The position numbers were made by a program, and so were the translations under genes. DNA of 6,724 bases, taken from positions 1 to 6,724 of the forward strand of contig UQER01000051.1 of the NCBI GenBank assembly GCA_900540205.1, in the 5' to 3' direction. Under the pieces are notes generated by a model. The model made no database searches. It saw nothing but the letters and a program-made list of their open reading frames with translations, and was not told the DNA's origin. Of the stretch, positions 1-5,728 are shown in pieces. How positions within the stretch are numbered: the stretch's first letter is position 1; every line of letters begins with the position of its first letter. This stretch comes from an uncultured Porphyromonadaceae bacterium (GTDB lineage: Bacteria; Bacteroidota; Bacteroidia; Bacteroidales; Muribaculaceae).

Positions 1-24
1 TTGAGCCTATATTGATGTGTGCGG

Positions 25-2895
25 TCACAGTGCGCGCGCCACTTCAATCTGTTCGAATCCTTCGATGATGTCGCCCGGGATGATGTCGTTGTAGCCCTGG
101 ATTGACAGACCGCAGTCCAGACCGGCCACAACCTCCTTGGCATCGTCCTTGAAGCGTTTGAGCGAACCGAGTTCGCCTGTGTAGCGTACAATGCCCTCGC
201 GGATGACGCGGACCTTGTTGGAGCGTTTGATCTTGCCTTCTCGTACGATGGCTCCGGCGATGGTGCCCACGCGCGAAATCTTGAAGGTCTCGAGCACTTC
301 GGCGGTACCGGTGATCTCCTCCTTCATTTCGGGGGCAAGCATACCTGCCATAGCGTCCTTCACCTCCTCGATGGCCTGATAGATCACAGAGTAGAGGCGT
401 ATTTCAACGCCTTCACGTTCAGCCTCGCGGCGTGCGGCCTGCGACGGGCGCACCTGGAAGCCGATGATGATGGCGTCGGATGCGGCGGCCAGTGTGACGT
501 CGCTCTCCGAAATCTCGCCCACGGCCTTGTGCAGCACATTGACCTGCACCTCGGGGGTTGAGAGTTTGATGAGCGAGTCGCTGAGAGCCTCGATTGAGCC
601 GTCGACGTCGCCTTTGACGATGATGTTGAGTTCCTGGAACGAACCGAGCGCCTGACGGCGTGCGATATCGTCGAGGGTGAGGCGTTTGGATGTGCGCATG
701 CCAAGTTCGCGCTGCAGCTGCTGGCGCTTGGTGGCTATTTCGCGTGCTTCCTGTTCGGAGTCAAGCACGTTGAAGGTGTCGCCTGCGGTGGGAGCGCCGT
801 TCAGACCGAGGATAAGAGCCGGTTCGGCCGGTCCTGCCTCCTTGATGCGCTGGTTGCGCTCGTTGAACATGGCCTTGATTTTACCGTAGTGTGTTCCGGC
901 CAGGATGATGTCGCCCACATGCAGTGTGCCGTTCTGCACAAGCACTGTGGCCACGTAGCCGCGACCCTTGTCGAGCGACGATTCGATGATGGAACCGGTG
1001 GCGTTGCGGTTGGGGTTTGCCTTGAGGTCAAGCATCTCGGCTTCAAGCAGAACCTTTTCAAGCAGTTCCTCCACGCCGATGCCTTTCTTGGCGGAGATGT
1101 CCTGACTCTGGTATTTTCCACCCCATTCTTCCACGAGGTAGTTCATGCCGGCCAGTTCCTCCTTGATTTTGTCGGGGTTGGCGGCAGGCTTGTCTATCTT
1201 GTTGATGGCGAATACCATGGGTACGCCCGCGGCCGATGCGTGGTTGATAGCCTCGATGGTCTGCGGCATCACGTTGTCGTCGGCGGCAACGATGATGATA
1301 CACAGGTCGGTGACCTTGGCACCGCGCGCACGCATGGCGGTGAACGCTTCGTGACCGGGGGTGTCGAGGAATGTGATCTTGCGGCCGTCGGAGAGCTTCA
1401 CGTTGTATGCGCCGATGTGCTGGGTAATACCGCCGGCCTCGCCTGCGATAACATTGGCCTTGCGGATATAGTCGAGCAGCGATGTCTTACCGTGGTCCAC
1501 GTGACCCATGACGGTAACGATGGGCGGACGTGAAACGAGGTCCTTCTCGTCGTCCTCTTCCTGAGCGATGGCCTCTACAACTTCGGCCGATACGAATTCA
1601 GTTTTGTAACCGAATTCCTCGGCAACGATGTTGATGGTTTCGGCATCGAGGCGCTGGTTGATGGACACCATCACACCGAGGTTCATGCATGTGCCGATCA
1701 CCTTGTTGATGGGCACATCCATCATGGAGGCGAGGTCGTTGGCGGTTACGAACTCGGTGAGCTTGAGCACGCGGCTTTCTGCTGCTTCGAGTTCGGCTGC
1801 CTCGCGTTCGCGTTCGGCTATGGCCTCGCGTTTCTCCTTACGCCATTTCACACCGCGTTTCTGGCCTTTGTCCTTGGCCGTGAGGCGTGCAAGCACCTCC
1901 TTAACCTGCTTCTGAACGTCTTCTTCGTTCACTTCGGTGTGTCCGGGCACACCGCCACGGCGGTTGCGGTCGGCATTCTTGCCGCCTTTGCCTCCGCGGT
2001 CGCGGCCTCCGTTGTTCTGGCCGGGCTGGTTCGAGGTCTTTTCAATATCGATTTTCTCCTTGCCGCCGATGCGTTTGCGCTTTTTGCGGTCGCCGTTTCC
2101 GGCTTCGCCGCCGTTGGCGTTGCTCTTGGCCAGACGCTCATTGCGACGCTCCTCCTTGCTTTTTTTCTTGGGGCGTGTGGACTGGTTGATTGCCGAAAGG
2201 TCGATTTTGCCGACAACGTTGATGGTCGGACCGCCACTGGGAAGGCCTACGGAGAAAATCTCCTCTTTATCGGCCTTGGGTTCGGCCGGCTTTTCTGCCA
2301 CTTTTACAGGTGCAGGAGCTGCAGGTTTATCTGCCACCGGAGCGGCTGTTTTCTCAGCTGCAGGCTTCTCTGCCACCGGAGCCGGAGCGGGCTTGGGCTG
2401 TTCGGGAGCGGGTTTGGCAGGAGCGGCTGCCGCCTCTTCCTGCTTGGGCTGAACAGGTGCAGCCGGTGCGGGCTTAGGCTCCTCGGTGCGGGGCTTTTCC
2501 TCAGCCACTTTGGGCTCGGCCGGTTTTTCAGCAGTTTTGGGAGCCGGTTCGGCAACAGGTTTTGGCCGCAACGGATTGCCGTGGCGGTCGAGTTCTATTT
2601 TGCCAAGAATTTTTGGCTTGTTGATTTCCGACACCAGTGTGATTTCCTCGGGCTGGCGCTGTGCGGGTTTGGCTTTTTCCCGGTCGCGTGCGCGGTCGGT
2701 TGAAAGCTTCTGCGACTTGTCCTTGATGTCCTTGTCGCTCTTGAAGTGGCTTTCAAGGATGGCCACGACGTCTTCCTCAATGCGCGCATTGGGATTGTCG
2801 TCAACCGAAATGTCCTTGCTGCGCAGGAATTCAACCACTGTGGGGAGTGCCACATTGAGATCCTTTGCTACTTTACTTATCTTTATTCTCGGCAT
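25..2895 (-). CDS. infB: Translation initiation factor IF-2
   Basis: IF2 is the cytosolic GTPase that brings fMet-tRNA to the 30S subunit and promotes 50S joining. The protein is 956 aa and complete. An N-terminal IF2_N-type helical domain (about 1-55, starting MPRIKISKVAKDLNV) is followed by a long disordered Ala/Pro/Lys/Glu linker (about 75-340). A second IF2_N-like segment lies at about 378-430. The G domain shows G1 GHVDHGKT (464-471), G2 GGITQHIG (488-495), G3 DTPGH (511-515), G4 NKID (565-568) and G5 SAKKG (601-605). Domains II, III and the C-terminal fMet-tRNA-binding part follow. All GTPase motifs are intact. The start is supported by the conserved N-terminus and has no Shine-Dalgarno; the leader is AC-rich. 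It lies 55 bp after nusA with no terminator or promoter between them, so it is the third gene of the rimP operon. There is no internal Met between residues 1 and 391, so an ATG-initiated short isoform within the linker is unlikely. Confidence 0.98.
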   Translation of the reverse strand: MPRIKISKVAKDLNVALPTVVEFLRSKDISVDDNPNARIEEDVVAILESHFKSDKDIKDKSQKLSTDRARDREKAKPAQRQPEEITLVSEINKPKILGKIELDRHGNPLRPKPVAEPAPKTAEKPAEPKVAEEKPRTEEPKPAPAAPVQPKQEEAAAAPAKPAPEQPKPAPAPVAEKPAAEKTAAPVADKPAAPAPVKVAEKPAEPKADKEEIFSVGLPSGGPTINVVGKIDLSAINQSTRPKKKSKEERRNERLAKSNANGGEAGNGDRKKRKRIGGKEKIDIEKTSNQPGQNNGGRDRGGKGGKNADRNRRGGVPGHTEVNEEDVQKQVKEVLARLTAKDKGQKRGVKWRKEKREAIAEREREAAELEAAESRVLKLTEFVTANDLASMMDVPINKVIGTCMNLGVMVSINQRLDAETINIVAEEFGYKTEFVSAEVVEAIAQEEDDEKDLVSRPPIVTVMGHVDHGKTSLLDYIRKANVIAGEAGGITQHIGAYNVKLSDGRKITFLDTPGHEAFTAMRARGAKVTDLCIIIVAADDNVMPQTIEAINHASAAGVPMVFAINKIDKPAANPDKIKEELAGMNYLVEEWGGKYQSQDISAKKGIGVEELLEKVLLEAEMLDLKANPNRNATGSIIESSLDKGRGYVATVLVQNGTLHVGDIILAGTHYGKIKAMFNERNQRIKEAGPAEPALILGLNGAPTAGDTFNVLDSEQEAREIATKRQQLQRELGMRTSKRLTLDDIARRQALGSFQELNIIVKGDVDGSIEALSDSLIKLSTPEVQVNVLHKAVGEISESDVTLAAASDAIIIGFQVRPSQAARREAEREGVEIRLYSVIYQAIEEVKDAMAGMLAPEMKEEITGTAEVLETFKISRVGTIAGAIVREGKIKRSNKVRVIREGIVRYTGELGSLKRFKDDAKEVVAGLDCGLSIQGYNDIIPGDIIEGFEQIEVARAL
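2269..2559 (-). repeat. Ala/Pro/Lys/Glu low-complexity linker coding repeat in infB
   Basis: This segment encodes IF2 residues about 113-209, an imperfect repeat of the form V-A-(E/D)-K-P-A. Clear copies are AEKPAEPK (122-129), VAEKPAAEK (174-182), VADKPAAPA (187-195) and VAEKPAEPK (199-207). At DNA level TCTGCCACCGGAGC (plus strand) occurs twice, at 2330-2343 and 2369-2382. It is a disordered spacer between the IF2 N-terminus and the GTPase core. Such linkers vary in length between species. Confidence 0.75.
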
Positions 2896-2950
2896 GTAGT
2901 GAGATTAATGTTTATGCTGTTTGGTTGTTGTGGGTGAGAGATGTATGGCG

Positions 2951-4282
2951 TCAGGCCTGGGGGGCGTCGGCTTCAGGAGTTTCAGATTTTGCCTCGTTGT
3001 CGGCGGCAGGCTGCTGTGCTTCGGGTTCATCCTCGAATTCGGCACGGAGGATGGCAAGAACGTTGTCCACGGTCTCTTCCTCCAGGTCAGCCTTGTTGAT
3101 GAGGTCCTCACGCGAGGTGTTGAGCACGGCCTTGGCGGTGACGCAGCCCATATCCTTGAGTGCATCGATAATCCACTCTTCGATTTCATCCTTGAATTCA
3201 TCGAGGTAGATATCCTCCTCGTATGCATCGTCGGTGTCGCGGTAAACGTCGATAACATAGCCTGTGAGCATCGAGGCGAGCTTGATGTTGAGGCCGCCCT
3301 TACCGATGGCGAGCGAAACCTGGTCGGGCTTGAGGAATACTTCTGCCTTCTTCTCCTCTTCGTCGATGCGTATCGACGAGATTTTTGCGGGCGAGAGCGC
3401 GCGCTGGATGAAGAGGGTGGGGTTGGCGGTGTAGTTGATCACGTCGATATTCTCGTTGCGGAGCTCGCGGACAATGCCGTGGATACGTGAGCCTTTCACA
3501 CCTACGCATGCACCGACGGGGTCGATGCGGTCGTCGTAGCTTTCAACGGCAATCTTGGCGCGTTCACCCGGGATGCGGGCCACGGCACGGATGTTGATGA
3601 GGCCGTCGTGGATTTCAGGCACCTCTATCTCGAACAGGCGGCGCAGGAAGTTTTCGTTCGTGCGCGATACGGTGATTTTCGGGTTGTTGTTGGTGTTGTC
3701 GACGTTGGCGATGACGGCGCGTACGGTTTCGCCTTTGCGGAAGAAGTCGCCGGGAATCGACTGGTTCTTGGGGAGAAGCAGTTCGTTCTTGTCGTCGTCG
3801 AGCAGGAGGGTCTCGCGGCTCCATGTCTGATAGACTTCGCCGGTGACAAGCTCGCCTTCAAGGTCCTTGAATTTGGCATATACAGCCTCTTTCTGCAGCT
3901 CGAGGATTTTGCTCTGGAGAGTCTGACGCAGGGTGAGGATGGCGCGGCGGCCGAAGTTGGCAAAGATAATCTCCTTGGTGTGTTCTTCGCCAATCTCCAC
4001 TTCGGGGTCATTGTCGGCGCGGGCGTCGGAAAGTGAAATCTGAAGGTTGGGGTTTTCCACTTCGCCGTCGGGCACAACTTCAAGGTTCTGGAAAATCTGA
4101 ACGTCGCCTTTGTCGGGGTTCATGATCACGTCGAGGTTTTCGTCGGTGCCGAACATTTTGGCGAGCACGTTGCGGAACGATTCCTCGAGCACGCTGATCA
4201 TGGTTGCCTTGTCGATGTTCTTGAGGTCCTGGAATTCACCAAAACGCTCCACCATATTTGGAGTTTCCTCTTTCTTTGCCAT
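2951..4282 (-). CDS. nusA: Transcription termination/antitermination protein NusA
   Basis: NusA binds RNA polymerase near the RNA exit channel and modulates pausing, intrinsic termination and antitermination. The protein is 443 aa. The N-terminal polymerase-binding domain covers about 1-130, the S1 RNA-binding domain about 137-205, KH1 about 235-290 with a GVKGSR loop (261-266), and KH2 about 300-348 with an AIGKGG loop (325-330). A helical segment (about 360-415) then leads to an acidic Ala/Pro/Glu tail (about 416-443). The two acidic repeats of the longer E. coli protein are not evident, which fits Bacteroidetes NusA. The ATG is supported by the family-like N-terminus (MAKKEETPNMVERF). It is preceded by an A-rich leader (CAGAAAAAACA) without a Shine-Dalgarno, as expected for this phylum. 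It sits between rimP (208 bp upstream, a gap carrying a REPIN-like element) and infB (55 bp downstream). No defect is seen. Confidence 0.98.
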   Translation of the reverse strand: MAKKEETPNMVERFGEFQDLKNIDKATMISVLEESFRNVLAKMFGTDENLDVIMNPDKGDVQIFQNLEVVPDGEVENPNLQISLSDARADNDPEVEIGEEHTKEIIFANFGRRAILTLRQTLQSKILELQKEAVYAKFKDLEGELVTGEVYQTWSRETLLLDDDKNELLLPKNQSIPGDFFRKGETVRAVIANVDNTNNNPKITVSRTNENFLRRLFEIEVPEIHDGLINIRAVARIPGERAKIAVESYDDRIDPVGACVGVKGSRIHGIVRELRNENIDVINYTANPTLFIQRALSPAKISSIRIDEEEKKAEVFLKPDQVSLAIGKGGLNIKLASMLTGYVIDVYRDTDDAYEEDIYLDEFKDEIEEWIIDALKDMGCVTAKAVLNTSREDLINKADLEEETVDNVLAILRAEFEDEPEAQQPAADNEAKSETPEADAPQA

Positions 4283-4351
4283 TGTTTTTTCTGATGTATA
4301 TGTCGTTATTATTATTTTTTATTTCCGGGGACTATCTGCAAATTTTATTCG

Positions 4352-4379
4352 CTGTAGGGTCGCGACCTGTCGCGACTGC
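4352..4379 (+). repeat. Left REP-like arm
   Basis: A 28-bp arm with GTAG at 4354-4357, the palindrome GGTCGCGACC at 4358-4367 and a second GTCGCGAC at 4369-4376. It is an exact reverse complement of 4439-4466. Pairing stops cleanly on both sides (4351 against 4467, and 4380 against 4438, do not pair). Confidence 0.85.
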
Positions 4380-4406
4380 CACGAGGCGAATTTATGCTGA
4401 CTGTCT

Positions 4407-4446
4407 TTTCCTGTTTATGCAGTCGCTTTCCTGATTATGCAGTCGC
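4407..4446. repeat. 20-bp tandem direct repeat, two copies
   Basis: TTTCCTGTTTATGCAGTCGC (4407-4426) is followed directly by TTTCCTGATTATGCAGTCGC (4427-4446), 19 of 20 identical. The second copy runs into the right REP-like arm, so each copy ends in the inner edge of that arm (GCAGTCGC). A degenerate third copy may start at 4391 (TTTATGCTGACTGTC). It looks like local duplication of the inner boundary of the palindromic element. Confidence 0.85.
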
Positions 4447-4466
4447 GACAGGTCGCGACCCTACAG
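4439..4466 (-). repeat. Right REP-like arm
   Basis: A 28-bp arm, inverted relative to the left one, with GTCGCGAC at 4442-4449 and 4452-4459 and the GTAG complement (CTAC) at 4461-4464. It ends 24 bp after the rimP stop codon, so it belongs to the 3' side of rimP in the operon transcript. Confidence 0.85.
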
Positions 4467-4490
4467 GAGGGGTGTATTGCATGTAATCGG

Positions 4491-4958
4491 TTATTTGAAC
4501 GAGATGAGATATTTCACCCATTTGGCTCCGCCGATGGGGAGAGTTTCGGACTGCATGGTCACGGTGGGGCGTTTGGCACCCGGCTCCTTGACTTTCACAG
4601 GGTATTCGAAGGTGAAATCATCGTCGCCCACCGCGGTGAGCACGGCCTTGATTTTACGGCCGTCGGCGGTGAGAATCTCAATGTCGTTGCCGATGTTCTT
4701 GAGGTACTGGCCTTTTACCTTGAACGGGGCTGTGAGGCCGGCCGAACCTACCTCGAGGTCGTAGTCCTCGACGTCGCGGTCGAAATCCTTCTCGATGGCA
4801 CGTGTGATGGCGGCGCAGGTGTCGATGTCGAGATTGCCGGGCGAATCCAGCTCCACAACAACGTTATTCTGCGGGCTCACGGTGATGTCGACAATGAAAA
4901 TGTCGGTGCCTTCGATGGCCTTTTCAACCGATTCTCTTACGAGGTTTTTGTCTAACAT
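4491..4958 (-). CDS. rimP: Ribosome maturation factor RimP
   Basis: RimP binds the free 30S subunit and assists late 30S assembly. The protein is 155 aa from this start, a normal family length. An N-terminal alpha/beta domain (about 1-82) contains the YDLEVGSAGLTAPFK stretch (66-80), the Bacteroidetes form of the family's LEVSSPGLDRPL motif. A C-terminal SH3-like barrel (about 85-155) ends KYLISFK. The ATG at 4958 (MLDKNLVRES) was chosen because it matches where family members begin. A longer frame opens at a GTG at 5003, adding 15 residues (QPHKDYNISPHINH) that do not resemble RimP and lie in the leader. There is no Shine-Dalgarno; the leader just before ATG is CCCCATATAAACCAT. It is the first gene of the rimP-nusA-infB operon, with its own promoter about 90-120 bp upstream. 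Confidence 0.95.
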   Translation of the reverse strand: MLDKNLVRESVEKAIEGTDIFIVDITVSPQNNVVVELDSPGNLDIDTCAAITRAIEKDFDRDVEDYDLEVGSAGLTAPFKVKGQYLKNIGNDIEILTADGRKIKAVLTAVGDDDFTFEYPVKVKEPGAKRPTVTMQSETLPIGGAKWVKYLISFK

Positions 4959-4997
4959 ATGGTTTATATGGGGTGATATGTTGTAATCTTTGTGTGG

Positions 4998-5052
4998 TTG
5001 CACATAACGAAATGGAGGAAGCCTTGCAGCTTCCTCCGATAACTATGTGCAA
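4998..5052. repeat. 9-bp inverted repeat flanking the leader hairpin and overlapping the promoter
   Basis: TTGCACATA (4998-5006) and TATGTGCAA (5044-5052) are perfect reverse complements, 37 bp apart, with the 9-bp hairpin 5014-5037 nested inside. The right arm shares its last three bases (5050-5052) with the predicted -7 promoter element. The first transcribed base is expected about 5040-5045, so most of that arm would not be in the rimP mRNA. The pair would then act as DNA, for example as an operator, or only in read-through RNA from upstream. Chance is possible. Confidence 0.5.
5014..5037 (-). promoter_or_regulatory. Strong hairpin in the rimP operon leader
   Basis: GGAGGAAGC (5014-5022) and GCTTCCTCC (5029-5037) form a perfect 9-bp stem around a 6-nt loop. 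In the transcript the hairpin lies near the 5' end, roughly 55 nt before the rimP ATG. It is followed by AUUUCGUU, too weak a U tract for a convincing intrinsic terminator. It could stabilise the 5' end of the mRNA, act as an attenuator or bind a regulator. Enterobacteria have a described rimP leader element, but I see no basis to call this the same family. Confidence 0.65.
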
Positions 5053-5080
5053 AAGTAGTGATTTTTGTCGGTTTACGCAA
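5050..5080 (-). promoter_or_regulatory. Predicted Bacteroidetes-type promoter for rimP-nusA-infB
   Basis: On the minus strand TACTTTTG (5057-5050) matches the Bacteroidetes -7 consensus TAnnTTTG at every fixed base. A TTGC (5080-5077) sits 19 bp upstream, close to the -33 TTTG consensus and spacing for the primary sigma factor of this phylum. The start of transcription would be about 5040-5045, giving a leader of roughly 85 nt. It is the best-matching promoter I find in the window. Confidence 0.7.
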
Positions 5081-5111
5081 CCTGGCGCTGCATGAATGCG
5101 GCAGCACGAAC

Positions 5112-5139
5112 AAAAAATCTACAAATATTAACAATATTT
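5112..5139 (-). terminator. Weak possible terminator after the mgtE-side transcript
   Basis: On the minus strand AAATATT-GTT-AATATTT (5139-5123) forms a 7-bp stem, followed by GTAGA and a run of six T (5117-5112). Its position, between the small membrane protein gene and the rimP promoter, is right for a terminator. The stem is only A-T, so it would be weak; it may be simply an AT-rich upstream region. The rest of 5140-5243 shows no clear gene or strong structure. Confidence 0.25.
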
Positions 5140-5243
5140 AAATTTTAGGCGCTGAATTTCGAGCGCGGAAATGAGTAACCTTCGTGAGGATGTATCAAGA
5201 TGAGGGGAGTGATGGATGGAAAAATTAAAAGCCGGCAGGGTTG

Positions 5244-5702
5244 TTATGAAGGGAAATAGCGGGTGAACTTTACACCGGGTTTCAACGGCATGGTGGTGGC
5301 CAGAAAGGTGGAGTAGGCGGAAGAGTTGTAGCTCACGTGATAGCGCTCGGATGGGAGGCCTTCGATGGTGAAAACAGCCCGTACGCATGGGTCGGGTGCT
5401 CCGAATCCAGGGGTGATACGCTCCTCGATGCTGATATCAAAGCCTGTGCGGGTGATGGCCAGTGCAGCTATGGCCGAGGTGTTTATCCCCGATAGGCCGC
5501 AGCGCGAGATTTCAAGTGCACCTGAGGGGGTGCACCGGAATTCGATGCGTGGGGTGGGGTCGGAATCGACATACAGTTCGCCGGTGGCGAACGATGTTTC
5601 GGCCACACCGCGGTTGCGTGGTTTCACAATCATCCCTATGAGCAGGGCGGCGAATGTGAACACAAGCACAAGGAATTCGGTGGAATGGAAGAGCTGCGCC
5701 AA
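5244..5702 (-). CDS. Small membrane-anchored protein of unknown function
   Basis: I do not recognise this 152-aa protein. A single hydrophobic segment (about 9-26, EFLVLVFTFAALLIGMIV) is followed by KPRNR, which by the positive-inside rule would put the remaining about 125 residues in the cytoplasm. That part looks beta-rich, without known catalytic motifs; it contains Cys57, Cys68 and Cys106. The start is TTG at 5702. An in-frame TGA (5717-5715) lies four codons upstream, so no longer start exists, and the next ATG (residue 24) would destroy the membrane segment. It begins 26 bp after the mgtE stop, in the same direction, which suggests co-transcription and perhaps translational coupling. 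Codons favour G/C in third position like its neighbours. The plus-strand frame opposite it lacks comparable features. That it is a real gene is fairly likely; any link to magnesium transport is only suggested by position. Confidence 0.7.
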   Translation of the reverse strand: MAQLFHSTEFLVLVFTFAALLIGMIVKPRNRGVAETSFATGELYVDSDPTPRIEFRCTPSGALEISRCGLSGINTSAIAALAITRTGFDISIEERITPGFGAPDPCVRAVFTIEGLPSERYHVSYNSSAYSTFLATTMPLKPGVKFTRYFPS

Positions 5703-5728
5703 TTTGAGGGTATATCAGTGATGGTGTA

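Larger units (their letters stand above)
4352..4466. mobile_element. REPIN-like palindromic element between rimP and nusA
   Basis: Two perfectly complementary 28-bp arms (4352-4379 and 4439-4466) enclose a 59-bp spacer. Each arm, read from the outside, has a CTGTAGG head containing GTAG, then GTCGCGAC, a CT loop, GTCGCGAC again, and TGC. The 8-mer GTCGCGAC is its own reverse complement, so each arm can fold into a short hairpin and the two arms can also pair with each other. REP sequences mobilised by REP-associated tyrosine transposases (RAYTs) are known for a GTAG-type head followed by a hairpin, and two inverted REPs make a REPIN. No target-site duplication is visible, which fits IS200/IS605-like chemistry. 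There is no transposase here, so it would be non-autonomous. The structure is directly seen; the REPIN assignment is inference. An alternative is a MITE or another extragenic palindrome. Confidence 0.7.

Noticed and set aside
889..1533. 214-codon open frame on the plus strand
   Set aside because: It lies opposite the infB GTPase core, whose motifs are fully intact, and its translation shows no recognisable domain. High GC in third positions lowers antisense stop frequency.
1939..2703. 254-codon open frame on the plus strand rich in Gly, Leu and Phe
   Set aside because: It is antisense to the low-complexity linker of infB; the composition simply mirrors Ala/Pro/Lys/Glu codons.
4334..4349. Minus-strand TAAAATTTGC as a possible internal promoter for nusA
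   Set aside because: The spacing is TA-N3-TTTG rather than TA-N2-TTTG, and there is no TTTG-like -33 element; that position falls in the REP-like arm.
4352..4466. The palindrome as a CRISPR repeat or an intrinsic terminator
   Set aside because: There are only two inverted copies with no array of direct repeats and spacers. No U-rich tract directly follows either arm on either strand.
5087..5105. GCTGC/GCAGC imperfect palindrome just upstream of the rimP -33 element
   Set aside because: A 5-bp stem with a 9-nt loop is common by chance in GC-rich DNA; nothing else supports an operator.
5149..5166. GCGCT/AGCGC hairpin as a terminator of the mgtE-side transcript
   Set aside because: The stem is only 5 bp with an 8-nt loop, and it is followed by mixed A and T rather than a T run.
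5128..5388. 86-codon minus-strand frame overlapping the end of the small membrane protein gene
   Set aside because: It overlaps the better-supported frame for most of its length and has a His/Arg/Leu composition typical of an out-of-frame translation.
5365..5721. 118-codon plus-strand frame opposite the small membrane protein
   Set aside because: No membrane segment, signal or domain is visible. All other genes here run on the minus strand, and the minus frame has a better gene structure.
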